Below, piece by piece: positions 31,919-44,267 of a stretch of 64,000 bases of DNA. The stretch covers positions 1,875,241 to 1,939,240 of the forward strand of contig NW_020194684.1 in NCBI RefSeq assembly GCF_002865645.1, in the 5' to 3' direction. Made by a program: the position numbers and the translations under genes. A model generated the notes under the pieces. It did no database searches. It worked only from the letters and a program-made list of their open reading frames with translations, and was not told the origin of the DNA. The DNA comes from Hyaloscypha bicolor E (taxonomy: Eukaryota; Ascomycota; Leotiomycetes; Helotiales; Hyaloscyphaceae). Numbering within the stretch: the first letter of the stretch is position 1; each line of letters starts with the position of its first letter.

Positions 31919-33647
31919 TTAATATACCCATTTCCCACCCTTTCTTTGGTACGTGTGTGCCTCCCTCTTCTCACTTCTCTTCGTCTTAGCAGGTAAAGTC
32001 TCAAAGCTCCTTCCATAGGTGGCAACCGCATGAGCAATACCTTTTGCCATCTGTACCCACACACCTACATTAGTATTCGCAAGAATATCTTGAGCGGTAT
32101 GGTAATTTGGGTCATAAATCTGCCCAGCTGTTCCACCATAAAGCGCGACTTCCTCCTCTGTCTTCACACCATCAGCTCCCGAACTCAATCCACCACTTGC
32201 GATGCCAAAGTCCAGGAAAGGGCCGTAGTCCGAGCGACCGTCAAACTCTGTAGGCTGGGTAGGGATCCTAACGTCGTTCTTGTAGTAGTCTTCCCAGAGC
32301 TTTTCAATCTCAGCAGAGCCCGGTGCTAGGTAACGAGGGAGTCAGCAATTGCTCAATATGGGTTTGTTTTGAGAGAGGACATTGTCTTAAGAAAATCTCA
32401 TGAAACAGCCGCAAATAGGAAAGAGTTTCTCCCCAACACCTACGACCAGTTGTGCCGAACGCCGAACCATCCCCATCGTAAATTTCATACACGAAGTTGG
32501 GCGAAGCAATCATGTCGAAGTTGATATAAAGACGGATCTTGTCGCGTTCTTCCTGTGGGAGAGTTGTAACATAGTGTTCGGCTCCGAGAAGACCTTCTTC
32601 CTCGCCAGACCACCACCCGAAGCGAATTGCGTTGTTGGTGGAGAACTTGGTCAATTGCAGTGCGACTTCGAGATTGCCAATGCTCCCGGACCCGTTGTCG
32701 TTGATTCCCGGTCCAGCTTCAACTGAATCAATATGTGCTCCAACTGCGAGGACGTTTTCCTTGTCGCCGCCCTTGGTTTGGGCGATCACATTATAGCTGT
32801 AAGTTTGTCAGTCAATTTTAGACGTATGTGGTAAAGCTAAGAGGCTACTCACGTGAGAACCTCGCTGAGTTCAACAATTAGGCCAGCAGTTGCAGTACCG
32901 GAGGCCACCAAAGCGAGAAGTGTTTGTCCGTCCGCCTGGGAAATCCCAACAGTAGGTGCATAGTTCCCTTCGCCTCCGAGAGTGCCCTGGAGGAGTCCTT
33001 CCACATTGTTGTAGATTACCGTGCCAATTGCACCCGCTGCTTTGGACAAGGCGGCTTTGGTGGCGAATGTGCAGGTGCCACGGCTGATGAGAGCAATCTT
33101 GCCAGCAAGTTCAGCTGGATAGTCGGCCTGGAAACCATTTAGCAAGTGATAATTTATGACCAAGTGTACATTGCAAACTCACAGCATCACATCCAATGTT
33201 TGCCACCGGAATCAAAGGACCTGAAGGCGTACCTGCGGCGGTAAATGTCATTGGGGCAGCCTCGTAAGTCACGCCGTCGACGCTCAAATCAGCACTGGCG
33301 CTGGGAACGGTAAATGGCTGCACTTCGATGTCATAGTACCCAGTGGCTGTAAGAGTGTCAACGAGGTAATTGACTGTGGCGTTATGACCAGGAGTTCCGA
33401 TGTATCGGTTTCGCCCTACGGTAGCATATGCAAAGTCTTGGAGTGTTTGGCCCTTCTTAAGAAGCTCCGAGCGTAAGAGCAGTCTCCGCAATTGGTTCTG
33501 AAAATATTGTTAACTTGTTGTTCCACAATCTGCCGCCTGGCATCTTACAGATTGGACCAAAGGGAGCGCCCTTGGTTCAGGGGTAGGAACCGCTTCTGCA
33601 AGCAGAGCGAGAGTTACAAGAATACCTGTATGGAGAGAGAGCCGCAT
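31919..33647 (-). CDS. APE3: M28 aminopeptidase, APE3/aminopeptidase Y type (PA insert)
   Basis: Zinc aminopeptidase, secreted or vacuolar. Exons (minus) 33647-33549, 33497-33183, 33127-32853, 32796-32447 and 32325-31919, in phase, 481 residues. Signal peptide MRLSLHTGILVTLALLAEA, then a propeptide-like stretch; a protease-associated (PA) insert (ALISRGTCTFATKAALSKAA, then YNNVEG); then the M28 core with metal ligands in GAHIDS, NDNGSG, GEEEGLLG, INFDMIAS and the final His in NYHTAQD. The fourth intron uses a weak donor (GTCGTA), but phase demands it. Whether it is vacuolar (yeast Ape3) or extracellular cannot be told from sequence alone. Confidence 0.93.
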
Positions 33648-35336
33648 GATGGAGAAGTAATTTGCAGTAGGTACGGAGGACTTAAATTTTGAAAGCTGGG
33701 GGCATACCGCATTATTTTATACTTCAAATAGATATTTGCAGCAGAACCCCGCAGAATAGTAGTCCCTGGATACCAGAAAGCTTGCCAAGCACCAAATATT
33801 TGACTTGGCCACGCTGATCCAATGTCGGCCCGCAGCGCGATTGAGTGATATCTAAGCCACATCTCGGGCAGAGCGCGGCTGCAGCTCGATTTAGGAAGGA
33901 GCCAAGTGATATGAAAGGCTTGCGAAGGCTTGGAGTCTTGGATGCTAGCCAAAAAATCTGGGCGCGCGAGATTGTTGGTTCGCGAGAAAGCCAAGGAGAG
34001 GGGCAAAACGTATTGGTCGATCGGATCACGTGTGGCTCTCCTTTTCCCCACCCTCATTATGGCTTGCTGAAGAGATAATTTCAAGGAAGTGAAGAGTACG
34101 CCTTGAAAACTGGAAAGTCCCAATGAACAAATCTTCCCCCCCCCCCGGACACCGAACTTAGTGGGCCTCGGTTACAATACAACGCACGACCTGATATTCG
34201 AGTCGATTCAAGCATCGATGGATATCTGCATGTAGTTGGATATACTTTTATATCGGAGAAGTTCAAAAATTATACCAAATACCAGAACACCGTGAACAAG
34301 AGCAAAGGCTCTCGTTTCAGGCAGATTAAGTCTTGTCTGCCTGAGTGTAAAAGCGGGAAGATGAGTTAACTTGAAGTTTGATAATACAGGCTTCCTATTT
34401 CCAAAAGCGAAGCGTGTTTGAAATTGTAGTGCCTAGCTCAAATATCCTGAATTGGAAACAATATCGTCTCAATTCAGTGAAAGTTTTCTATAATGTGGAG
34501 AAAATGAATGCCATTTAGTTTAACTGTGCGGGACCATTGTGCTGTGTTACTGAACGATTTGAGAGCGATACAGTGACATCAGACGATCCTCCTTACACGG
34601 CCAAGATGTAAGAACGTTTGTGTAAGCTGAATATATATCCGAAAGACTTTCTAGGGAACATGACGTAGCGCTTGTGATCGAGAGATCGACGGAATGATAT
34701 GTATAAGTAAAGCCTCCCGTTCCTTAAGGGAAGTCTCGAAGGCTGGGCGGAAGGAATGTCTATTTGCTGATTGGCAAGACAGACAGCTAAGCAATGTGAC
34801 TGGCCGAAAAAACTACTGGTGATAACAAGTTTAATACGGTACTGACAATACTGACGATGTGAAGTAGGTTTGGTACCCCTTTTTCGCTCGCTTAAGCATT
34901 TCGTCAACGACCGACGAGAACCCAACCACGTTCAGATGATTCCAAGGTGGCTAGGGAATTGAGACAAGATGACGAAATAGCCTCAACATGGGCTATTCGT
35001 GCTCGAAAAAAAGCACTAGGGGAACGCCTTGGAAGGTTTGGCAAACTGGTTCCGATGGCTGAAAGAAATTATGCTCCTATTATTGTATACCTACTGCTCC
35101 ACACCTAACTCCTGAACCCAGACTTCATCTTTATACGTGTATCCGGGTAAGCGACCCGTTTCCCTTCTAGCGTTCTACTCCATCGCTGGCGGGGCATCCC
35201 AAAAACCTTTCCAAAAATCTTGGTGTATCAGGAGAAGAAAAAAACGCCCTCTCCGTAAGGCTCGCTTTCCAGATCTAGCATTTCGAAGACCCTACGCTCT
35301 CTCGCTCTTCCCAAAACGTTGAAAATATAGCTTTTG
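33648..35336. other. Intergenic, no supported gene
   Basis: About 1.7 kb between the divergent aminopeptidase promoter and the 3' end of the kinase gene. Holds a run of about 15 C (near 34134) and open frames up to about 170 codons with no recognisable family. Confidence 0.5.
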
Positions 35337-37834
35337 CTACCTCAACCATCTCAAGAAAGCCTTCAGTAATATTTGTCGGTCGACAGGTTTGGGCACGTAG
35401 TCGTTCATACCCTGCGCCAGATAGCTAGCTACATCTTCCTTCAATGCATTCGCAGTCATAGCAATAATCGGCACGTCAATTCCTGCTTCCCGGATCTGAA
35501 TGGCTGCGCCGACTCCATCCAGGACCGGCATGCTAATATCCATTAGAATGAGATCGTAGAACAAAGGCTTTCGTTTGGCTCGATCCACCGCCTCGGCTCC
35601 ATTCATCGCTATATCGACATTGGCGAATCCTAAACCCTTGAGCATCATCTGGACAAGGGAAGTGTCAGCATATCTTGATTGAGATTGGCCGAGGATATTT
35701 GGGACAATGAGACATTGTCTCAGGGAGACTGTCAAAGAATAGGGGAACTGTCAAAAAATAGAAAAGGCTTTCTCGTCCAGGACCTACCAGCATGACTTTT
35801 TGATTAATAAAGTTGTCTTCTGCAAGAAGAACTCGCTTTCCGGGTGCTAGCTCTCTGACGAGCTCCAAAGAATCTGGGGCTGGGGACAATACGGAAGCTT
35901 CAAATTTCGCTGACAGCCGGTCCACTCGATTCAATGTATTGATCTTTCCCAGCTTAGCGGTGAACCAAAAGACGCTTCCTTGCTCCTTGGGGTTTGGGTG
36001 AAAACCGATGGCTCCTCCCATCAGCTCTGCCAAGCTCTTGCAAATTGACAGACCCAGTCCAGTTCCCTTATATCGCTTAGTAGCAGAAGTGTCAAATTGC
36101 GTGAATGGATTAAAGAGACTTCCGATAGCGATATCCTCGATACCAATTCCGGTATCAGTGATTTCCGTCCGAATAGTGAAGGATGTTTCATCCTCCTCCA
36201 CGAGAGACGCATGGACATCAATTGAGCCGGACTCTGTGAATTTTACCGCATTGGTAATAAGATTCTGAACGACTTGCCGATACCGCAAGGGATCACCGAA
36301 TGCAGTCGTCGGAAGATTGAGGTCAAGAGAAGTTGCTAGGCTGACTCCAGGCTTTACAGTTGTCTGAATGGAACGCACGATGGAGGTGACTAACGGGATT
36401 AGCAGCTTTTTAAGGAGGAATTTTGAGGGTACGCACTTAAGTTCGGAATAGAAACCGCTGTATCAGATGAAATAGAGAAAATTCCAGAGGAGAGCTTCGA
36501 GTAGTCCAAGATATCATTGATCACTTGCAGAAGAATGGAGCCGGACTCTTCCATCATGGTCCCGAGCTCTCGTTGTTCTGGAGTGAGCGAAGTCTGGGCA
36601 AATGAAGAGTTAGCAATTGCTCGAATAACGAGTGAGCCAGGCGTAGCGCATTGTCCCGGGAGACAGTCGGAATTCCCATCCATAACTTACATCCATGAGC
36701 AGGGTTAGGGCGCTGAGCATTCCGTGCAAGGGCGTTCGAATTTCATGTGACGTATTCGCAAGGAAGGCAGACTTAAGCTTTGCTGATTCTTCATACGCGG
36801 CAACAACTTGCGATTCAGCTGCTTTTCGTTCCGTGAGATCTCTTGTGACCTTTGAAAAGCCGATATGAACCCCATTTCGGGTGACGCACGTGATCGTAAC
36901 CTACAGCGTAGAATTTCGGATCAGTATTGCGCTCGAAAGGGCAGAATTCGGAGGCAGGAAAATCTGCTCGAATAATATTCTCGCTCTATGTAGCTTGGGG
37001 GAACTCGTTCTCAACCCCTACGAGACAGATAATAATGCTCTGGGGAGTGAGACTTACGTTAGCCCAGAATTTGCTGCCATCTTTCTTATACCGCCACCCT
37101 TCATCTTCGACTTTTCCGTCTCGCAAGCAGATCTCTAACTCCTTCCTCGGCTTCTCGAAAATGATGTCGTCCTCGCCATAGAAGACGGAGAAGTGCTTGC
37201 CAATGATCTCCTCCGGTTTGTAGCCTTTCAATAACTGAGCGCCCGAGTTCCAGGTTCTGACATTCCCTTGGGTATCCAGCATGAAAATGGCATAATCTTT
37301 GACCGTATCGACGAGGACACGGTATGTGTCGTTTCTGTCTAGCTGGTCGTTAACTGCACAGCGTGATTCATGCTCTGCTGTTGTATCCTGGACTTCCAGC
37401 AGCACGTACAGCAGTTCATTTCCCTCAAAAATCGGGACAGCTCGAAGATTTGCATGGCATCGTCCCGTAGCCTGCTGCTCTGAGGTTGCGTAAACATTTC
37501 TTGCGGCGATTGCGCTGTCGACAACGAGCCGCAGCGCTGTCGGGCCGGGGACCAGGGTCCTCGATCTGACGAGGTCATAGACGTTGGATCCGAGGCATTC
37601 GTCTAAAGTTAGATGGTTGAGCGCCAGAAAGCTGGCAGAGACTTGGATGATGCGGAAGGCTGCGTCAAGGAGGACACTTGGGATTGGGGTGAAGGCTGCA
37701 AACGCCTCATCTATCGACCTTGAGCCCGAGCCCGGATTCGTCGAATTGGAAGCGACTTCCCCTGACGTCATCATATTATGCGCCGTGAAGTTCTGGATGT
37801 CAAAGGTCGAATCCAGCGGGGTGCTTGCAAACAT
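35337..37834 (-). CDS. Hybrid sensor histidine kinase (PAS, HisKA, HATPase, REC)
   Basis: Two-component signalling kinase. Exons (minus) 37834-37058, 36900-36691, 36593-36437, 36389-35788 and 35648-35337, in phase, 685 residues. Order: one PAS-like unit (about 45-150) and a clear PAS with PAC end (YAIFMLDTQGNVRTWN ... GKHFSVFYGEDD ... KDGSKFWANV); HisKA with phospho-acceptor His about 311 in FLANTSHEIRTPLHGM; HATPase with N box TNAVKF, DTGIGI and GTGLGLSIC; receiver with an acidic pair in LLAEDNF, phospho-acceptor Asp about 619 in LILMDISMP and Lys about 669 in VPKPVD. No membrane segment, so a cytosolic sensor feeding an HPt protein, presumably Ypd1. It is compact for a fungal hybrid kinase; I do not assign a group number. 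Confidence 0.92.
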
Positions 37835-38994
37835 ACGATTTTCCGCATGCGAGCTACTGGTACAAAGATGGGATGTTCAAAAACTAGGCGGCAAACCCCA
37901 AGAAGGAGGAGCGCTCCATCGACGATACAAGTACGAGCACAACGCGGGCCACTCAGGAGTAAGTGAATCGGTCGATGGGTAAAGGTAAGCTGGAGTGTGG
38001 GAAAAGAAAGAAGGCGCTGCGACTCGGTCCCTGTGATGCGCGAGAGCAAGACAGGGCTCACATTTGGATGTCGCAGCTGGCGTAAAATGCCCCGAATTAT
38101 TGGCTACCGGCGAGACCAAAGTCGTAGGACAGCTCGGTTCCTTGTTGCACAAAAAGAAGCATGTTCAGCTTTTGGCTTTTGGCTTTTGCCGAGGAATGTC
38201 ACCACGAGGTCGGTGCGTGCCAAGATCGCCACACGTGACCAGAGCGAAATGAATTAGGGGGAAAAGAAGGAACAGTATGGCCGTCTGGTCTTGTCTTGAA
38301 GTACGCCAACCTGCTTACCGGAGAGAGCTCAGATGTGTGAAGCTTCAAATGGACTCATTAGCGTATGATCGCCCCCTTTTTATCGCTTTATATTTTAGCG
38401 AGCCATTGCTCTCCTTGGTCGAGGTAGGAATAGCACAGTTAACGTTTCCGTCTTATAAAGAGGTGTCGAGGCTCTATCTGCTTGTACTTGAGCGACTGGC
38501 ATCCTGGAACAATTGTTGTTTGACTACCTTAATCTGCCTAGGATGGCTTCATTTAGTAGATGGTTGCCCCCCTTAAACCAGGAGTAAATAACAAAGCCAA
38601 GCCATTGAGCCTCCAATGCCCATCAGCTTTACATCTCAAGAGTAGATCTGACTGAAAGACTTCACTGCATTTATAAGGGAATCGCCGTGAAATTTGTGGT
38701 TGATATCCAAATCGGCGTCTGAGATCTCTGACCGTCATTTACCTTTGGCGTTCAGGTCTTAATAGCATCTATCATCCTCTGGCGCTTCTGCACGTTTTGC
38801 CGACTTCGGAGCTTCTACTGTAGTCAGGTTGTCATTGGAAAGTTAGGGGCATTTTTAGGCGAGACAGCCTTGTGGACCAAACCTCTGGAGATTATCTTGA
38901 TCGACCCAACCATCTCCTCAACGCCGCCCAGAAAGCTGGAGTTCTGGAACACAAGTTCTCCATTTGAAAAGTATCAGATACCGCCTCCAACACT
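37835..38994. other. Intergenic, no supported gene
   Basis: Promoter side of the kinase gene, then about 900 bp with no open frame that looks coding. Confidence 0.5.
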
Positions 38995-39881
38995 CTAGCT
39001 AATTGTTTTCCCTTTCACCACAGACATCCACAAGAAATACAGCGCGATCGCCATCCCAAAGCCATCGAGGCCAATTACAAAATGCCACGCGTTTCAATAA
39101 CTCCCGAGCACATTGCTCCCTCCGCAATTCGTCTGTTGAATGGCCGTATCAGCGATCCCAAGAATTATCGACACCGAATAGTGCACGACGTTGTTGATCA
39201 GAGACGCGGCGATTCCCTGATGTTCTCTGGGCATCCCGTCGGTGAGAATGATTGTGTCGCGGGGAAAAGACATACCTATTCCCAACGGTATAACGATGAG
39301 GGGTACAAAGGTCTGCGCTCAATACGTCTGCCCGACTGGTGTGGTGGCAAGAAGGATCTGTCCTGTCAAAACAAGCCATTACGACAAGCATCATCCACGC
39401 AACTCTGATTTTGGACATCAAGAACCCCACAAGAGTCGATGCCGCTGAGCGTAACGGGGATCTGCTGAGCTGTAGATGAAAGCATGCTATCATGTCGGAG
39501 GTTCTCGATTAATTGCCAGAGATAGTATACCCAGATACCAAAGGACGCCCAACCGTGTTGGACAATGGACAGCGCGAATACGGCTTCCTGCGACAGGATA
39601 TTGATGGGAACAAGTAGATGCCGAGCGACGTAGATTTCGAAGTACATGAACGCGGCAAAGAACAAGATGGCCATAACTCGGAGGATGTAGGTACATTGGA
39701 CTTTCCAACGAACAACTCCGGCTTGGTTCCACGCGAAATTGAGCAAGACCAGACCCACTACTCTGGTGGTCGCCGCATTGCTTCCAGCAGTAAGGCTATT
39801 CTTATCCGTTGCTACTCTGGCTGCCGGAGCCGCGAAGACCGCGAGCGGTGTTGCCAGGAGGCTGAGAAGTGAGGGATGCAT
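38995..39881 (-). pseudogene. Truncated, disabled MFS transporter (DHA2-like, C-terminal half)
   Basis: Pieces in different frames together match the second half of a fungal 14-TM MFS drug:H+ antiporter-like protein: NFAWNQAGVV, YLWQLIENLR, a shift near 39450 into FLMSKIRVAWMMLVV, another near 39380 into ILLATTPVGQTY, then a stop codon (39319-39321) where Trp is expected, GIGMSFPRDTIILTDGMP, MPREHQGIAASL, a second stop (39094-39096) where Arg is expected, and finally GLDGFGMAIALYFLW to a terminal stop at 38995. The first half of the transporter is absent. At least two frameshifts and two nonsense changes make this a dead copy. The first about 40 codons of the 39881 frame resemble a signal peptide but are not part of the family. 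Confidence 0.85.
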
Positions 39882-40302
39882 AGTTGCAAAAAATACAAAT
39901 AACCTATCACGAAATTCAAGTCAAGCAAGACAAAAGCTCTTCATTTCTCTAGTGCAAAACTGATCTTTATCAATCTTCATGGCCAGGGAGTTAACTGTAG
40001 GTTCATCGGATCAAAACGACAAAGCACTTCAAATTCCGTCGGCTGCGCGCTGTGCCTTTTTCCCACGAGTGCTCACCTTTTTCAAGACTCGGTGATGGAT
40101 CAAGGTATCACTTGATACATCTGGTATTAACTTCCTGCAGTCGACAAGGATTCCCCAGGTTCAGGCCCAACATACCCATCATACGGGACTTATTCGTTAT
40201 TCGATCATTTCGCTCCTTCTAACCCTGTGGAGCCTCAAAGTCTCCCAGGATAGCGAGAATTCTATGTTCTGGGCGCGTAGGTGGATATCTTACTGACTTG
40301 AA

Positions 40303-40984
40303 TCAGACGTACAAACGTTCAAGAAACTCAAAACTTGGAAGGCTCTCGAAGAAATAATCTGAAAGAGCGACAATGTTGATTACCGAGGCAGAAGGTACAG
40401 TACAAGGATCTGGATGGAACTGCGTAATTCGATTGTTGCTGATGGCAGGATCACTGGGTTCCAGATACCCATAGCGAGTGACATCCCGTCTTGTCTTGTT
40501 ATTGATCTGTCTAAGGATAACCGCTTCGTTTTTAGCACGTGGGACATTCCCCCGGACCAAGCAAGCTCGACGATTCATGGTTTTCGAACAACGACGACGA
40601 AATGGCCCCAAATCTCGTCCTGCATCTCGAGAGGCAAATTGGGGAAGAGTGTAAATTTACTCAATGCATCGGCCTCGGTGCCGTTGAGAAAAGCCTGAGA
40701 TAACATTAGTCCGTGATGTTTATGATCGCTGGGAGTATAGAGGCCCACAGCGGACGGAGAATCTGCGGAGGTGCAACGTCTTCATTCACGCTGGCCGAAA
40801 GTTTTTGGGACATTAGAAAAAGCACTTCCGGACGAAAGAGACAACTGGCCATGATCTGTCTCGAGCTCTCTTGGTCTGCGGTTGTACCGAGATCCGTACT
40901 TGCGACCTGGGCCCGGAGATTCGCATGACTCGACTGGGTTTTTGGCTCCTTGCATTCCTTCACTACTGGAATGGATGACCGCAC
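40303..40984 (-). pseudogene. 2EXR-domain gene, disabled (cluster copy 1)
   Basis: The start of a 2EXR domain is visible (LSKFTLFPNLPLEMQDEIW, about 40660-40600). A TGA follows at 40575-40577 where the related copy has Arg (PRIVEL in copy 3). The frame then shifts into NEAVILRQINNKTRRDV and SDPAISNNRITQFHPD. The C-terminal third present in copies 2 and 3 is missing. A 92-codon frame at 40706-40984 may be the old first exon. Confidence 0.7.
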
Positions 40985-41227
40985 AGGTGATTCTGTAGCG
41001 GTTATCTAGTCGGTGAAACGGTTGAAGTTGGGATTTTTGGGTTGAATCAGCAAAGGGAGGCAGTGGTTGCCAAAATGATATTTCGACTTTTGATGCGAGA
41101 AGGCCCCATGGATACACTTTCAACGCAGAAACTTCCATGCTTTATCTTAGCTCTCATTTTCTCAATCCAATAAATTCACTGTTACCATCCGCGGTGGAAC
41201 TTGAGCAAGAGTGTCATAGGAAACATA

Positions 41228-42145
41228 TCATCCCAAACCATCTGGTCGGGGAATAACACTATCATCCCAAGCCCGAATCTCCTCCACAAACACAACACGA
41301 GGCGCAACCCTCTGCGACCCTCTCGCCATCATTCCTTGTATCCAATCTCTTTTCTCCTGGATAGAGGACTTGCATAATCTTTCTGGGAGCCACCTGGCCC
41401 AATGGACCAACGTCACCGCCTTCTCGTCATCGACCTCTCGAAACTTCACCCATTCTTTCTCTCTCCATCCATCCTTTGTATCTCGGACCAAAACCCCGAT
41501 GACAACAAAAACGACCTCAAGGTTCCGATATTCTCGAAAGCTTTCGAAATAGATACTTGCTGTCAGGCTAGATCTTAGATTCATGATTGCCACGCATCTG
41601 ATTTTGTCGAGAGCACCACACGCACCAAACCGCCTGGTTGAAGACCGAGGGCCCCATATCCAGGGCGAATTTGGACCGAGGTGAAGGAGGTCAGTCTGTA
41701 GGTGGAAAATGGTGTTGTTGTTTTGTTCTTCTCTCCGTTTTAATTGGTCCAAGTCCACAAAGCCATGCAGCGTTAGGCAATCCTCTTTGATTTGTCGACT
41801 TAACTGTCTAAGGATATTCGGTTCGTTCATAAAGGAGCCAGGTTGAATAATTCGAGGTTCGGCCTCGATAAATAGCTTCCAGACCTTGGCCTGAATCTCC
41901 AGTGGAAGGTCTAGGAAGAGAGTAAACTTGGCGTTGTCGTTGCTCTTCTCCTGACTCCATTAGTCATTTCCCAAATGTGGGCTTGACAGATGGGATACCT
42001 TATCAAAAACAACCTCCACTTCATTCTCAAACTGGAAGGTATCATCCTCGTCAATCTTTGCAGATGCAGCTCGGAGATGATGAATTGAGGGCGAGGAGAG
42101 CGCGGCAAGGGTGAACGGTTCTTGGTGGGGTTTCTTGGAGTGCAT
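41228..42145 (-). CDS. 2EXR-domain protein (cluster copy 2, intact)
   Basis: Fungus-restricted F-box-like 2EXR domain protein of unknown function. Exons (minus) 42145-41999 and 41950-41228, in phase, 289 residues. N-terminal variable exon, then the domain: AKFTLFLDLPLEIQAKVWKL, EAEPRIIQPG, ILRQLSRQIKEDCL. The second half has a conserved repeat-like region (DKIRCVAIMNLRSS, YRNLEVVFVVIGV) and a C-terminal segment (GSQRVAPRVVFVEEIRAW). Similar in layout to copy 3, including an N-terminal (V/A)ALSS-x-SI-HLR motif. Confidence 0.8.
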
Positions 42146-42816
42146 TGTGCAGCAATATGTCCTCCGAGATGGTGTGTATTAGCCCTGGGTGGTCATCTAT
42201 AAATCCTAGATGATGGCCTAGTAGAAGTAGGCGGCAGTGTTCGGTGTCGTGTCGCCAAGAGGTTCCCTTTGCTGCCTGCGATCACGTGGGTGTATCTGAA
42301 CCGCTTTGAAGGTGTGTCCCGATACCTCGCAAGAACTCTTGAACGCTGTGTGAAACATTATTGATACCCACTGCATGATAAGTCTGCTCAAACTAGTGAC
42401 TTATGCTGGTTGATCGTGCAAAATGTGAAGCGAGAGAGGAAAAGGGGGAAGTAAACATCACGTGATGAAGCCACTGAAGTTAGGGAAGGTGGTTGTAAAG
42501 TACCGCGAGTTGCTTGATTCTCCCATTAGTTCAAAGATGTCTATTTAATTTCATTGGATGCCATTTCCCTCAGTCGAACAAACTTCCCCGTCAAGAACTG
42601 ACTCGAGGACGAATCTGTTCTGAACTTCCAATCGAAGCGAAAATGTCGAGCGACCAGAATATCATTCGGCCTATCCCAAGTCACTCAACTCATTGATGCG
42701 GTCCCTTGAATAATGAGGAGTTAGCAAATGCACTACAAAGGTGCTCGAGAAGAAGTGGGAGACTATCTGGGGGAATATCGTGAGAATTCTCAGGATAGGA
42801 AAGGGATCAACCCCCA

Positions 42817-43943
42817 CTACTCACAGAAATTAGATCCAGTTGGCAAGTTCCACACCTCCTTGACCAAGGCAACATGAGGTGCAACTCTCTCACTGCCCCG
42901 TGCGAGAGACTCCTGCACATTCTTTCGATATTGTTCCAACGGTCCAAGCTCCCGCCCCCATCGCTCCTTACTGCCTTGATGTTGGTGCAGCTCGATATCC
43001 TCAAATATAAAATCTGGCTGCAAAGGGGAGTATGTCTTAGGGTCCAGAGGATACACCTGCTCAACCACCAGGAACAAGAGTTCCAAGGAGGTGCAGTGCT
43101 GAAAGAAACAGGTCCATTCGGCCACTGCTGCTTTCTTACAAAACAGAGCCACACATCTGACTTTGTCCAGGACATCAGCTTGCTCGAGACATGTCATGAG
43201 CTTTTCTTTATTCCACTATTTGTGGCAAAGTCAGCAATTGCTCGGTCGGGATGTTATTTGAGGATCATGATAGTTAGAAAGCTTTTCATCCCATTACTTA
43301 CTTTATTGTCCTCAATTGTCTTGTGTGCTAAGTAAAGAATGTCGACCTGCTCACAAAGTCAGTACTACAAATCACGAAGAATTTTCGGAGCATTTTGGCT
43401 CACCGCAAGGGAGGACAAAACATACTTTGGGATTGAAGACAACGGTTTTGTTGAGTTTTCTATTCTTCAGCTGAACATAACCATATAATGTGTAGACCTG
43501 TCTTCTGGTATGCTGGTTGACCTGGCCAAGTATGACTGCCTGGTTCTTCTCGGCTTTTTTAGGAAGGAGGAACGACTTGAGTTCAACAATACGAGGCTGT
43601 AGAAGAACACAATACTTCCAAATCTCATCTCGCATTTCAAGGGGAAGCTTAGGGAAGATGGTGAACTCGGAGAGTGCCTTGACGCGGTCATCTTCACTAT
43701 GGTCGTGCATTTCATGATCGCCCTGTAAGTACTGATCAGTTGTTGTTCCTGTAGATGTCATAACACTGCGATGGTACACACATCGTGATCAACCCTACTG
43801 CTCAAAGTCGGTAGTGTCTTGGAGGCACCATCAATGGCCTTGAATTGTGCCGATCTCAGGTGAACAATCGATGTTGAAGAAAGAGCGACCAGTGTTACGG
43901 GGAGCTTGAAGGGACTAGAGTTCGCAACCCGTGCGGTCGCCAT
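42817..43943 (-). CDS. 2EXR-domain protein (cluster copy 3, intact)
   Basis: Exons (minus) 43943-43782, 43722-43426, 43346-43302 (45 nt) and 43215-42817, in phase, 300 residues. The N-terminus matches copy 2 (LVALSSTSIVHLRS). Domain: SEFTIFPKLPLEMRDEIWKY, LLQPRIVELKS, ILGQVNQHTRRQVY. Second half: DKVRCVALFCKKAA, LELLFLVVEQVYPL, ERVAPHVALVKEVW. Function unknown; 2EXR proteins are often found in large lineage-specific families. Confidence 0.8.
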
Positions 43944-44267
43944 GTTGCAAGCAATGCAATGTATTTGTTGTCTTTGACGCAATACAAATGCAAAAGCGAA
44001 TTTTAGGTTGCGGATAGTAAGGTTGTGGGAGCGCGTCGACGAAGGTGACAAAGCCGACGAACGTGTTAAGCGGGGACATCCTCTATTCACTTCAACACTT
44101 CAACCGAAAATTTCAAAGTGAGGCAGATAAAGTCATCTGACTAGCACCCGAAATCATTGGTTGAGCCGAATACTTTTGAATTAGTCCCAGTATTTTCCAC
44201 TTCGATTCTATCTATCACCAACACACTACACAACAGCTCCTCCCATTCCATCAACTAAGCACAAGCA

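Noticed and set aside
34130..34150. Poly-C run
   Set aside because: Simple homopolymer, no gene or motif linked to it.
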